NCBI RefSeq assembly: GCF_030546645.1 | Contig: NZ_JAUOTO010000004.1 | Span: forward strand, 558,001 to 622,000 | Reading direction: 5' to 3' | Length of the DNA stretch: 64,000 nucleotides | From: Flavitalea plasmicola | GTDB taxonomy: Bacteria > Bacteroidota > Bacteroidia > Chitinophagales > Chitinophagaceae | Shown: piece after piece, positions 43,601-53,337 of the stretch | Layout of the letters: each line of letters begins with the position of its first letter | Position numbering within the stretch: the first letter of the stretch is position 1 | Notes under the pieces: generated by a model | The model's input: only the letters and a program-made list of their open reading frames with translations | What the model was told of the DNA's origin: nothing | Databases searched by the model: none | Program-made: the position numbers and the translations under genes

Positions 43601-45841
43601 TCAATGAGCGGGCGGGCTTATGACGCCCAGGTATCTTCCCATCCAGTAGGGCAGCAGCCATATATCCCCGGCGCTGTATTCCGAGGTGCCGTTGTCGCCA
43701 CCATCCAAGGTGAACCGGTTGGCGTTGTGGCGTGTGATGGGCAGCTCGTCCGGAGGCAGCACCCTGGTGATCGTTTGATTGCGGAAATTGGGCGCTATGT
43801 GCACCAGGTCTTTACGATGGCTGTTGGTCACCTGCCAGTTGACGAGGTCCATGGGGTAGCGTTGCAGGTAATTGACCGCTTCCGGAAGGTCGAAGCTTTT
43901 TACGCTTGTGATGGCTGTGGCAATATTCCAGGCAGCCTCCTGTTCGGGCCGTTCAATCTGCCAGTGGTCGATGATGGCTGATTTGAACTTTGCCTTAAGG
44001 GTATCATTGAGCGCATAGCGGTACAATCCCCAATAGCCGAGGAAATACATTTCGTCATCGGAATGGTTCCATCCGTCCGAGAGGTCTTTGCTCAGCTGGT
44101 CGGCGTTGTCAGGTGCGGGACCGATGTCTTTCATTGGACGCATCAGATTATCGAGGTAACCATACTTATTCAGCAATTCGAGGGCCTTGTTCCTGTAGAC
44201 CGGCTTATGTGTAAAATGCCAGGCTGTCTGCAGCATGGCGAGGATATTCGAGGAGGTGATCTTTCTGTCTCCCACCATCACCGGTCTGGCATTGACGTAT
44301 GCGGGGTTCCACCTTCCCCATTTAGTGGGCTGTCCATCCCAGTCCACGAGGTAGAGGTCATGTTCGACGATGTGGCCCATGAGGGTATCCAGCAGGCGAA
44401 TAGCCCTGGCTTTTATATCGGGATCGTCCACGACCTCGGCCAGGACGCCATAAACGAAAACATGCCCGATGGCCTCATCGCTGCTGGTCGTGGATTTCCA
44501 GTCCCACTGCGGGTCTGCGGCATTTCTCCACACTTGCGTATCAGCGGAGGCGTATCCTCTTCTTTCGAAAGATCTTGCCGGAAATCCGCTGACAGGCGTG
44601 AGGATGAACAATCGTTCCATCGCATCGAGCGATTCGCGGCAATTTTGAAGGGCTTCGGGCGAACGGGTGACGGCATAGCGGAAGGCTTCTGCGCCCAGGT
44701 ACATGGCAGACCAGAGGCCATCATTGTCGGAGTCTTCGAGGATGCCGGTGTCGGGGTTGCCTTCTTTCATACGGGAAATTGTGGCATTGAAGCCATTGCG
44801 GATATGCCTCGTGCGCACCTGCTCTTCAAAGAACGTGGCTTTATCGTAGAGGGTCATGGGACTGGAATGTATGATGCCGAGACCCTTGTCAGTCAGCAGG
44901 AGGATGGAGCCATTTTTTCCTTTGGCAATGTCTGTGACATTGTCCGAAGGGATCCATCTTTCGGAGGAATAGTAATCGAACTGGCTGTTGCCCTGCATCA
45001 TGAATGCGCCTGCTGTCGAGCCGAACCAGGTCTTGCCGTCGATGATGCGGATGACGGAGAGGTCGGTGGCGGGTAGATCCCGGCGGATGACGGGGCGGGC
45101 ATTGGCTGGTGCAGGGACTTTGTCCGCGCTGAGGGTGAAGTAGCCGTCATGGGTGCCTACGATGAGCTGCCGGGCGCTGTCGAGGGCAAAGCAGGTGAAG
45201 TCATTTCCTTTATAGTGGCTGCGCAGCGTATGGTCCCGTGTCGAAAAAACGGAGAGGGAATGTTCGCCCAGGATCCAAAAGGATGAGCGGCGGTTGTCGT
45301 AGAGTATGTCGATCACTTTGTCGCCGGCATCACCCGTCCATACAGCGCTGTCGCGAAGGTATCGGAGGGATCTGCCGTCGGAGACCAGGAATGAAAATGC
45401 CGGACCGCAGCGGAACAGGGCCGCGTCGGGCAGGGCATGTTTTATGTACAGCTTTCCGGCCCAGGCATTGCTGAAGACCGCCTTGCCGTCCAAATAGACC
45501 AGCTGGCCGTCGGACACGTCGATAGATCGTATGTGTATGTCTGTTATGTATTTGTAGGATGGATCGGGTATCAGCCGTCCCGGGTGCAGCAGGGCGCCGC
45601 CGGAGGGTTTAAGGAGACCGGAAGGAGCGGCGATCTGTATGACGCCGTTGCGGTCGCAGGATATTTTCGGGGAATGGGCGTTTGGGGAAGGGGGAAAGTC
45701 AAATTTATATTTGATGCTGTATAGTTGCCGGAAAGGAAGGTCCCGATGGGAAGGCTGGCCGGGGAATGGCTTTTGTGCAGTGATTGGATTGGCCAGGATG
45801 GAGAGCGCGATGGAAAGGACCAGGTTAGCAGATCGTCTCAT
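43601..45841 (-). CDS. Propeller/(alpha/alpha)-toroid fusion, putative secreted glycosidase (locus C)
   Basis: ATG 45841 (MRRSANLVLSIALSILANPITA) was chosen because it begins a clean signal peptide; an ATG five codons upstream is possible. The 746-residue product has a beta-propeller-like half (about 100-340: FWILGEHSLSVFS, KTWFGSTAGAFMMQG, ILLLTDKGLGII resemble the ligand-binding propellers of two-component regulators) and a helical half (about 350-710: MYLGAEAFRYAVTRSPEALQNC, SSNILAMLQTAWHFTH, LSDGWNHSDDEMYFLGYWGLYRYAL) like a six-hairpin toroid. No family assignment is possible from inspection. It is the last gene of locus C, 30 bases after the phosphatase. Confidence 0.65.
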   Translation of the reverse strand: MRRSANLVLSIALSILANPITAQKPFPGQPSHRDLPFRQLYSIKYKFDFPPSPNAHSPKISCDRNGVIQIAAPSGLLKPSGGALLHPGRLIPDPSYKYITDIHIRSIDVSDGQLVYLDGKAVFSNAWAGKLYIKHALPDAALFRCGPAFSFLVSDGRSLRYLRDSAVWTGDAGDKVIDILYDNRRSSFWILGEHSLSVFSTRDHTLRSHYKGNDFTCFALDSARQLIVGTHDGYFTLSADKVPAPANARPVIRRDLPATDLSVIRIIDGKTWFGSTAGAFMMQGNSQFDYYSSERWIPSDNVTDIAKGKNGSILLLTDKGLGIIHSSPMTLYDKATFFEEQVRTRHIRNGFNATISRMKEGNPDTGILEDSDNDGLWSAMYLGAEAFRYAVTRSPEALQNCRESLDAMERLFILTPVSGFPARSFERRGYASADTQVWRNAADPQWDWKSTTSSDEAIGHVFVYGVLAEVVDDPDIKARAIRLLDTLMGHIVEHDLYLVDWDGQPTKWGRWNPAYVNARPVMVGDRKITSSNILAMLQTAWHFTHKPVYRNKALELLNKYGYLDNLMRPMKDIGPAPDNADQLSKDLSDGWNHSDDEMYFLGYWGLYRYALNDTLKAKFKSAIIDHWQIERPEQEAAWNIATAITSVKSFDLPEAVNYLQRYPMDLVNWQVTNSHRKDLVHIAPNFRNQTITRVLPPDELPITRHNANRFTLDGGDNGTSEYSAGDIWLLPYWMGRYLGVISPPAH

Positions 45842-45871
45842 GCAAGGTAATATCATGGTGTCGTTGATTAG

Positions 45872-47779
45872 TTAATCATTTTGGGTTGACAGGTGGAAAA
45901 AAGCGGAAGCGGGTACGGGCTGCCGTTGTATGCCGGGGCCGCTGTAATAAAATTCCAGGAAGGCGCGGTCTGCCCGGCTGTCATAGTAGTCGATCCGGAT
46001 GGGATGGTAACCTGCTTTCAGGTAGAGGCCGGAGGTAAAATTCGTCTCCTGGTCCAGCTCCTCCATCAGCAGGCGATGCTCTATGTGCAGCCGGAAGATA
46101 TGGTCCGCATGGCCTTCAAATTTGTAATACCCGTCGGAAGGGACCTTGATGAAGCCTTCGTATATAGCTCCCCAATACTGCCTGCGATGGGGTATGAGAG
46201 ACGGGGCCGGGACAGGGACCGTGCCCTGGGCTGAGAACAGGCAGTGTTGGAATTTTTCAAGGTCCTGGTCTTTGATCTGGCCGGTGAAATAGCGATAGGA
46301 GAGGCCTTGACCGGGATGGTGGAGGGCAGTGGCGGCATAGGGCTTGAGGAGGGCGAAGGTCGCGGTGTTGATGCGGCTCATGCCTGAGCGGTTGAAGGAA
46401 GCGATGTTTATGGTGGTGGTCTTGTCAAGGAGGATGGGTTTGGTATAGAGGGGGGAGGACGCGTTCGGCCGGCTGCCATCCAATGTATAACGGATGGTAT
46501 CGTCCGGCAAAGCTGCGTCCAGGAATACGGACAAAGTGTCCGGGAAGACGCGGCGTTCGAGTGGGAAGACGGGAGCTGCGGGGGCGATGTTTGCGGCAGC
46601 AGTGGCGTGTCGGCTGCGATCGAGACCGAAATAATCGAAGAGCAGGCCATTCTCGTCGATGGCTTTGAACTGAAGGTTATTGCCGTTGACGGCACAGTAG
46701 CAGAAATGGTGGACGGTACGGACGGTGTTGGTAAACCAGGAGCGGGTGGGCGCGGCGATCTCGGTGTCGCCTCCCGCTCCTCCGGTGGTGACATAGATGA
46801 CGCCGTCGTGGTCCACGACCTTGTTGCCGCGGATGGGCCAGGTACGTTCATAGAGATGGATATGCCCGTCGAAGACGATGTCCACGCCATATTTTTCGTA
46901 GAGGGGGACCAGTCCGCGAGCGTCTTCATCGCCCAATATGGATCGTTCCATTCCCGTGTCCCCGAAATCGTCTGCATCGGAGGAATAGGGGGGATAGTGG
47001 TGCACGACGAATTTCCAGGTGGCGGTGGACCTCGCCAGGGATTGTTCCAGCCAGTTGTACATATCCGATCCGGGGCCGATGGGTTGGTCGGTGTCTACCA
47101 TGAAGAACTCGGCGTTGCCATAGCGGAAGCTATAGCGGTATGCGGGGGCGGGATTATACATATATTGGTAATACCAGGAAGCGTCGTGTTCGTGGTTGCC
47201 AAGGATGGAATAGAGGGGGATCTTCTTCATGAAGTCATAGGCGGGGGCAAAGAACTCGTCAGTCCAGTCTTTTTTAATGTAGCCGAGGTCCACGAGATCG
47301 CCTGCGTGAAGTGCGAAGTCGGGTCTTTCCCGTTCCGCGAGGCGGGTGATATTCCCCCACACCGCCGGTCGCTCCTGCGAGTCGCTGAATACGGAGAAGG
47401 CAAAGGCGGAGCTGTCGTTAACGGCTGTTCGAAATGGGTTGATCTCACTGATCAGGGTGTCGCCGCCGGGGAGGATGGAGCTGACCCGGTAGAAGTAATT
47501 GGTTTCCGGCTTCAACCCTTCAAGCTCTACGTCATGCATGAGGCGCGTACCCGGCTGCGATATTTTCTGTGTGAAGCGGACCTTGCCGCTCCTGAAGCCG
47601 GCAGGCGCATATTCCACCAGGGTAGTGGCCATCTCTGAAGTCTCCCAGCGCACCCGGATGCTGTGCTGCGTGGCGAATTGCAGGTAGGGCCTGACAACGA
47701 AGCGCATTTTTTCCTGTTGGGCGGCGCCGTTAAGGGATATAGCAAAAAGCAGGTGAGCCAGTGGCAATATTTTTCTCAT
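45872..47779 (-). CDS. Secreted purple acid phosphatase-like metallophosphoesterase (locus C)
   Basis: A 635-residue exported enzyme: signal peptide 1-20, a fibronectin-like N-terminal domain (about 25-120), a calcineurin-type core with Asp133 (FSDSQE), Asp161 (HAGDLVD), Asn195-His197 (LGNHEHD), His260 (VHHYPPY) and His306/His308 (DGHIHLYERTW), a chitobiase/hexosaminidase C-terminal-like module (about 400-475, IRYTLDGSRPNASSPLY) and a PA14-like domain (about 490-630, YYKFEGHADHIFRLHIE, FYYSGPG). The metal residues of a dinuclear phosphatase are all there. Carbohydrate-binding modules attached to it suggest phosphorylated glycans as substrate. It starts 3 bases after the SusD-type gene. Confidence 0.9.
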   Translation of the reverse strand: MRKILPLAHLLFAISLNGAAQQEKMRFVVRPYLQFATQHSIRVRWETSEMATTLVEYAPAGFRSGKVRFTQKISQPGTRLMHDVELEGLKPETNYFYRVSSILPGGDTLISEINPFRTAVNDSSAFAFSVFSDSQERPAVWGNITRLAERERPDFALHAGDLVDLGYIKKDWTDEFFAPAYDFMKKIPLYSILGNHEHDASWYYQYMYNPAPAYRYSFRYGNAEFFMVDTDQPIGPGSDMYNWLEQSLARSTATWKFVVHHYPPYSSDADDFGDTGMERSILGDEDARGLVPLYEKYGVDIVFDGHIHLYERTWPIRGNKVVDHDGVIYVTTGGAGGDTEIAAPTRSWFTNTVRTVHHFCYCAVNGNNLQFKAIDENGLLFDYFGLDRSRHATAAANIAPAAPVFPLERRVFPDTLSVFLDAALPDDTIRYTLDGSRPNASSPLYTKPILLDKTTTINIASFNRSGMSRINTATFALLKPYAATALHHPGQGLSYRYFTGQIKDQDLEKFQHCLFSAQGTVPVPAPSLIPHRRQYWGAIYEGFIKVPSDGYYKFEGHADHIFRLHIEHRLLMEELDQETNFTSGLYLKAGYHPIRIDYYDSRADRAFLEFYYSGPGIQRQPVPASAFFHLSTQND

Positions 47780-47782
47780 CAG

Positions 47783-49546
47783 TTACCAGGGTTTACCGGT
47801 GCCTTGCAGGAGCCAGCATTTTGACCAGGAGCTATTGTTGCCGTCTGTACCGTTGTAAGGGGTGGTTTCCAGCTTGCTGACGGCGGCGGCGGCATTTTGC
47901 GGGTTGTTCTGCAATTCTGCATTGTCGTATACGAAACGAAGCGGGATGGCGGCCCGGAAAGAAGCCCAGCCGATGTGTAAGGAGGGCAGGCCAGTCCTTC
48001 TCCAATCCATATATGCTTCGCAGGATGCCTGCCAGGAGGCGATCCATTTCTGGCTGATGATCCTGTCCAGTGTACCATTGTATGCCACGGAGGGTTGAGC
48101 GATGTAGGCGGCATAGTCCTTGACGCAACCTGCGTAGTTGTTGACATCGGCCTGATAGGTGTCGAAGACTTTCCAGCAGTCGAAGGAAGCGCGGATACCT
48201 TCGTTATACCATTCTTCGGCGGAATGTCCGACGCTCCATCCCTTAAGAGCGGCCTCTGCCAGGTCGAAGCAGATCTCGCTGTAGGAGGCCATTCGTTGCC
48301 GCAGCAGGCTGCCGCCGGGATTATCATAGATATCCCGGCGCATGTAAGAGACATAGCTGTTGTTGGAAGTGGACTGGGTACCTACGCCGTTGATATTGTA
48401 GGCGAAGTCATTGGAGGAATAGCTGATAGGGATGCCTACATATACGGGTGAGGTGTCGAAGAAATTCCATACGTTGGCGATGGGGGTGCCATAGGGTCTG
48501 TCGGCGGCATAGGTGGAGATATCGAACTCCTTGAAATGGGCTGCGGTCGCGGCAGCGGGGTTGATATACCTGGTGCCATTCTGCAGCAAGAGGAGGGTCG
48601 TGACATCTCCCGGAGCGAATTTAGTGCCGTCCACGACGGAGGGGGTCACGATCGGTTCGGCCATAATGACGATGCGGGGATCTTTCAGTGCGTCCAATGT
48701 TTTTACCAGGGTGGCGCACATCTTATTCCTATTAAAATTAGAGTTGCCTTTGAATGCGGAGGCTTTATCATAGGAAGTGTTTTCGTCGAGGCCGGGGAAT
48801 GGCATGGCCCAGTCGTCGTCGTTGCTCTGGAAGACCTTTCCTGCGAGCGCCTCTACTTCGGACTTCACATTCCGTTTGTTGGAGAGGCGGAGGTAATAGC
48901 GCAGCAGGAGGGAGTTGGCGAGCTTCGTCCATTTTTCCGGGTTGCCGCCATAGAAAACGTCGGAGGAGATGGTGACGCTGGTGATCTCGGGATGGTCGGC
49001 TGTTGTGCCCGTGAGGAAGGGGAGGGAAGCGCTGAGGTCGGCGATGACGTGGTCATAGATCTGTTCCTGTGGATCGAATACGGGGAATTGATTTTCCGCT
49101 CCGTCCGAGGCTCCTTTCAAAGCCATGGAGTCCGGCGCGTCTCCCCAGAAGTCGGCAATGACGCCATAATTAAATGCCCGCATGATGAGGCCGACGCCCT
49201 GATGAAATTTCCAACCGAAGGACTGGGCTTTTTCCAGCATGAGCTTGTTGTCTCTCAATCGTGCGTAATTATCAGTCCAGTCGACGGGATCCCAATTGTA
49301 CTGGCTATAGGTGCTGCCGAAGGCGTCCTGGACGGTGTGTTGCATGGCGCCGGACATATTGCCGGACCCCAGGTTGCCGTAGTCCATTGCCGTCTTTATC
49401 AGGACATTGGCCATGAGGTAATCCGGCGCTGCGGCGGAGGGAGGAATATTGTTGGGGTCGGTGTTGAGCACAGAGAATTTCTTGCAGGAGGCGATAAGCA
49501 CCAGGAGGGTGCAAAAACAGATGAATATTTTGGGAGTACTTTTCAT
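47783..49546 (-). CDS. SusD/RagB-type nutrient-binding lipoprotein (locus C)
   Basis: The start is ATG 49546 (MKSTPKIFICFC), with lipobox LVLIASCKK (Cys21); the frame extends further but that is the SusC end region. The 587-residue protein belongs to the SusD-like family 2 type: SVLNTDPNNIPPSAAAPDYLMA at the N-terminus, IMRAFNYGVIADFWGDAPDS, and EICFDLAEAALKGWS with IISQKWIASWQASCEAYMDWRRTG near the end. It should bind ligand at the outer membrane and cap its SusC, which ends 10 bases upstream. Confidence 0.95.
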   Translation of the reverse strand: MKSTPKIFICFCTLLVLIASCKKFSVLNTDPNNIPPSAAAPDYLMANVLIKTAMDYGNLGSGNMSGAMQHTVQDAFGSTYSQYNWDPVDWTDNYARLRDNKLMLEKAQSFGWKFHQGVGLIMRAFNYGVIADFWGDAPDSMALKGASDGAENQFPVFDPQEQIYDHVIADLSASLPFLTGTTADHPEITSVTISSDVFYGGNPEKWTKLANSLLLRYYLRLSNKRNVKSEVEALAGKVFQSNDDDWAMPFPGLDENTSYDKASAFKGNSNFNRNKMCATLVKTLDALKDPRIVIMAEPIVTPSVVDGTKFAPGDVTTLLLLQNGTRYINPAAATAAHFKEFDISTYAADRPYGTPIANVWNFFDTSPVYVGIPISYSSNDFAYNINGVGTQSTSNNSYVSYMRRDIYDNPGGSLLRQRMASYSEICFDLAEAALKGWSVGHSAEEWYNEGIRASFDCWKVFDTYQADVNNYAGCVKDYAAYIAQPSVAYNGTLDRIISQKWIASWQASCEAYMDWRRTGLPSLHIGWASFRAAIPLRFVYDNAELQNNPQNAAAAVSKLETTPYNGTDGNNSSWSKCWLLQGTGKPW

Positions 49547-49556
49547 TTCCGGGGTT

Positions 49557-52500
49557 TTAAAATTTTGCGCTGAGTTTGATGCCCATGGGAATGGTCCAGG
49601 GGGAGATATTATATCGTTCAATGCCCTGTCTGAACTGGGAACCATTGCCCTGGGGTCCTGCCTGGAATTGGAATGCCTGTTCGGGATCTATGCCAGCCTT
49701 GGCCTTTGTCCACAGGATGATGTTCCTGCTATAGATACCCAGGGAGAGCCCCTGCAGTTTTAAGGAACTGGCGAGGCGTTTGGGAAGCTCTGCGGAGAGA
49801 GTGATCTCTCTCAGCTTGATGTAAGAGGCGTCGAACATGCTCATCCTGGCAAAATTCCATCCAGCCGTGACGGCATCTTCATAACTATCCAGTTTGGTAA
49901 GGTTCATATCCCCCAGGTTCTCGACATATCCTCCGCTGCCATCTTCGTATACGCCGGGGAAGAAGGCGCCATCATCGATGGTGATATTACCGTTGCTGGT
50001 ATAAGGGAAGCCGCCGGTCTGCGTGGTAGGTCCTCCCACGAGCCGGAACTGCTGCAGGCCCGAGAATTTGATGAAGCGGTTGGGATTGGATTTCAGGTAG
50101 GCGGGGATATCGCCTTTGTTGGCGGCGGGGATGGGGATGCCTATATTGGTCTGACGGGCCATGGCCGCATCGGATTGCATATAGCGGTAGGTCTGTGAGA
50201 AGAAGGTGCCGCCCAGCCGCATGTCAATGCTGGCTGTCAGCGTGAACATTTTATAGGAGACGGAGGTTTGTATGCCCATTAATAGTTTGGGATTGAAATT
50301 GCCGACGACCTCTTTGTGAGCGAAATCGCCATTGCCCACCTGCTGGTACTGACCGCCATTGTCGAGGAGCGGGTATCCATAGTAGGGAGAGTTCTTGTCT
50401 GTGACGGTGGCCACCCTGTTGTCCCAGAGCTGGCCTAATTTTCCGTCGCTGATCAGTGGTGATCCGTCGGCTTTGAAGGTGTTGGGGATGGGTTGTCCCT
50501 TGGCATAGGTCCATGAGCCGCTGCGGCCGTCCTGCCAGAATGAGAAGTAGGGGACGCCATTGGCGAGGGACATGATATAGGAGTTGTTTTTGGTGTAGTT
50601 GACGCTCAGGTTCCAGTTCCAGTCCTGGTTGGTGAGGATGGTGCCGCCTATCTGCAGTTCGATGCCATTGCTCCGCACCAGGCCGGCATTGATCTGGCGG
50701 CTGGAGGACCCGGACGATGGCGGGGTGCTGATGCCAAGGACCTGGTTCTTATTATCCGATTGGTAGACGGTGCCTTCGAAGCGGAGGCGGGACTTGAACA
50801 GTGCGATATCTATTCCAAGCTCTGTGGAGATGGCCTGCTCGGGCTTGAGGGTAGGGTTTTTCTGTGTGCCGGAAGTGGATTCCGTGGTGATGCCGCCGAA
50901 GCTGCCGATGCCGATGGTGCCATAGAGATTGTAAGGGTCGGTGTCTTTACCTACTTTGGCCCATCCGCCTCGTAGTTTGAACAGGTTTACCTGTTCGCCG
51001 AAGTGGAAGATCTTATTCAGCAGCAGGCTGAGAGAAGCGGAGGGATAAAAGTAGGAAAAGTTATCGGAGGGTAAGGTGCTGGACCAGTCATTCCTGCCTG
51101 TGAGGTCCAGGTAGGCCATGTCCTTGTAACCGAGCGAGGCTGTGGCATAGAGGCTGTAGATGGCCTTTTCGGAATAGTTGTTGGCAGTGCGCAGATTGCT
51201 TTGGGCGATATTGGAAAGGTTGAAAAATTCCGGGGCGACGATGCCGGCCTTGGACTGTGAATAGCTTTGGAGGGTAGAGGAGTAGACGTATTGGATATTG
51301 CCGCCGGCGGAGGCGGAGAGAGACAGATCTTTGAAGCTGTTGGTATAGGTGGCGAGAAAGTCGGTGTTGGACTCGGTGTTGTAGAGCTTCTGGATGCCGT
51401 AGAAGCCGTTGAGCTCGCCGTTGTAACTTTTGGAGATCTTGTTCTCCCTCGATTCGTGCAGGAGGTCCTGGGAATAGCGGAGGAAAGCGCTGAAATGCGG
51501 ATTGAATTTGTAGTCTACTTTGACGTTGCCGAAAAGACGATGGCGAAGGAAACTATTTTTAACCTGGTTCAGCGTGAACCAGGGGTTGTTGTCGTAGTCG
51601 TCCGAGGCAGGATCGAACAAGCTGGGGTCCTGGTCGACGCCAACGGGAGGAAGCGCTTTTCGCTGCTGGATGCCCGGGGTCAGCCAATAATTTTTCATCT
51701 GCCGGATGTCGACGCTGGGGGACAGGTAGGCCACATCCCTCAGGACGCCGCCATTGTTGCCGGCGACGACATTGTCTGAGCCAGACCGCGTGTAGTTGAG
51801 GGAGGAGCTGATGGCAAAATTCCTGGCAACTTTATGTTCGATGTTCAGGGCCAGGTTATGGCGGGAAAGGCCGGTGGTAGGAATAATTCCCTTGTTGGCC
51901 GTATTGGTGTAGGACAGCCGGTAATTATCCTTATCGGTGGCATTCTCTATGGAGAGACTGTTAACCGAGGTGATGCCTGTCTGTACAAAATTCTTCAGGT
52001 TATTATGGCTGATCAATTCATGTTCTTCATAAGTGCCGTCGGGTAATAGCCGGCTGTTCCACTGGATGGCCCTGATGCCCTGGTTAAGGGGCGTGCCGAA
52101 GCGGTAGGTGTTGGTGCCTGCCAGGTCGACGATCTTGCCATTCCAGCTATTGAACCCATTGGGGGTGGTGTACGGATCGGTACCGACCGTGTAGCTTTGA
52201 TTGGTGGGGAGATAATGGTAGGGTTTATCGAATTCTGTGCTGGAAGAGACAGTGATGCCCAGTCCGTTGGATCTTTTGCCGGACTTTGTCGTTATCAGGA
52301 TGACCCCGTTGCCGGCTCTGGAGCCGTAGAGGGCTGCTGCGCTGGGACCTTTTAAGACGGAGACGCTCTCGATGTCATTGGGGTTAAGATCTGAAATGGC
52401 GTTGCCAAAATCCGCATCATTGTCGCTGCCCATATTGGAACCGATATTGCTTAGAGAGTTTTTTACCGGTACGCCATCGATGACGAACAGGGGTTGGTTG

Positions 52501-53318
52501 TCACTGTTGAGGGAACGGATGCCACGGATCACCACGCTGACGGAGGAGGTAGGGGAACTGCCGGTGGAACTGATGGTGACGCCGGAGACCTTTCCTGCCA
52601 TGCTGTTGAGCGCATTGGTCTGGCTGACACGATTCATATCTTCGCCTTTGATCTCACCCACCGAGTAGCCCAGGGATCTTTTGGTCCGGGTGATGCCCAA
52701 CGCTGTCACGACGACGCCGGATAATTCCTGCGCCTTGCCTGTTTCCATGATGACATTCAGCTCCTGGCGTCCATTGAGGGTTATTTCGGTACTGGCATAA
52801 CCAACATAGGTAAAGACGAGGATGGCGTCCGGACCGGAGACGGCTAATTCGAAATTGCCATTCTCATTGGTATTGGTGACCCTGGTAGTTCCTTTTTGGA
52901 GGACGGTGACGCCTGCCATCGGACCGTGACTGTCGGATACTTTCCCTTTTACGATGAGGTCCAATACTGCCGCCGCCTTGTTATCCAGTGATGTTTTTTT
53001 TCCCGCGGCCCATTTTATAATATAGACATTGTTAACCTTTTCATAGGTGAGATGGGAAGGGGCGAGGACTTTTTTCAGCACGACAGCGGGGTCGGCCCGA
53101 GGGCTGTCTGCATCCGGCGGGTAGGTGATCATCACCTCCTTCAATGCATCTGTTTCATAGCTGAAATAGATCTTGTGTGTATGCTGGAACCTGGTCATGA
53201 ATTTTTCCAGGGACATGGAGATGGGTTGCTTTTCTTTGAAGCTGCCGGACAGCAACAGCGTCAGGAACAGGCATAGGGGGATACTAAAGCGCTGTGTAAA
53301 GACAGACTTTTTACTCAT
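49557..53318 (-). CDS. SusC/RagA TonB-dependent transporter with STN domain (locus C)
   Basis: A 1253-residue transporter with signal peptide (about 1-27), STN domain (about 33-105: MSLEKFMTRFQHTHKIYFSY, YEKVNNVYIIKW), carboxypeptidase-regulatory domain (about 120-205, VSDSHGPMAGVTV), plug (VTALGITRTKRSLGYSVGEI, VIRGIRSLNSDNQPLFVIDG, LKGPSAAALYGSRAGNGVILITTKSG) and a long barrel ending IPMGIKLSAKF. The STN domain fits signalling to the FecR upstream. It imports the ligand of the SusD-type lipoprotein, probably a phosphate-bearing or phosphatase-processed glycan. Confidence 0.97.
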   Translation of the reverse strand: MSKKSVFTQRFSIPLCLFLTLLLSGSFKEKQPISMSLEKFMTRFQHTHKIYFSYETDALKEVMITYPPDADSPRADPAVVLKKVLAPSHLTYEKVNNVYIIKWAAGKKTSLDNKAAAVLDLIVKGKVSDSHGPMAGVTVLQKGTTRVTNTNENGNFELAVSGPDAILVFTYVGYASTEITLNGRQELNVIMETGKAQELSGVVVTALGITRTKRSLGYSVGEIKGEDMNRVSQTNALNSMAGKVSGVTISSTGSSPTSSVSVVIRGIRSLNSDNQPLFVIDGVPVKNSLSNIGSNMGSDNDADFGNAISDLNPNDIESVSVLKGPSAAALYGSRAGNGVILITTKSGKRSNGLGITVSSSTEFDKPYHYLPTNQSYTVGTDPYTTPNGFNSWNGKIVDLAGTNTYRFGTPLNQGIRAIQWNSRLLPDGTYEEHELISHNNLKNFVQTGITSVNSLSIENATDKDNYRLSYTNTANKGIIPTTGLSRHNLALNIEHKVARNFAISSSLNYTRSGSDNVVAGNNGGVLRDVAYLSPSVDIRQMKNYWLTPGIQQRKALPPVGVDQDPSLFDPASDDYDNNPWFTLNQVKNSFLRHRLFGNVKVDYKFNPHFSAFLRYSQDLLHESRENKISKSYNGELNGFYGIQKLYNTESNTDFLATYTNSFKDLSLSASAGGNIQYVYSSTLQSYSQSKAGIVAPEFFNLSNIAQSNLRTANNYSEKAIYSLYATASLGYKDMAYLDLTGRNDWSSTLPSDNFSYFYPSASLSLLLNKIFHFGEQVNLFKLRGGWAKVGKDTDPYNLYGTIGIGSFGGITTESTSGTQKNPTLKPEQAISTELGIDIALFKSRLRFEGTVYQSDNKNQVLGISTPPSSGSSSRQINAGLVRSNGIELQIGGTILTNQDWNWNLSVNYTKNNSYIMSLANGVPYFSFWQDGRSGSWTYAKGQPIPNTFKADGSPLISDGKLGQLWDNRVATVTDKNSPYYGYPLLDNGGQYQQVGNGDFAHKEVVGNFNPKLLMGIQTSVSYKMFTLTASIDMRLGGTFFSQTYRYMQSDAAMARQTNIGIPIPAANKGDIPAYLKSNPNRFIKFSGLQQFRLVGGPTTQTGGFPYTSNGNITIDDGAFFPGVYEDGSGGYVENLGDMNLTKLDSYEDAVTAGWNFARMSMFDASYIKLREITLSAELPKRLASSLKLQGLSLGIYSRNIILWTKAKAGIDPEQAFQFQAGPQGNGSQFRQGIERYNISPWTIPMGIKLSAKF

Positions 53319-53337
53319 AGCGGTTTGTTAAGGGATG

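Noticed and set aside
44063-45076. A 337-codon open frame on the plus strand.
   Set aside because: It lies opposite the propeller/toroid gene, has no motif, and would interrupt locus C.
46607-47638. A 343-codon open frame on the plus strand.
   Set aside because: It is the shadow of the phosphatase gene, whose metal-site motifs are intact.
48536-49573. A 345-codon open frame on the plus strand.
   Set aside because: It mirrors the SusD-type gene and has no domain pattern.
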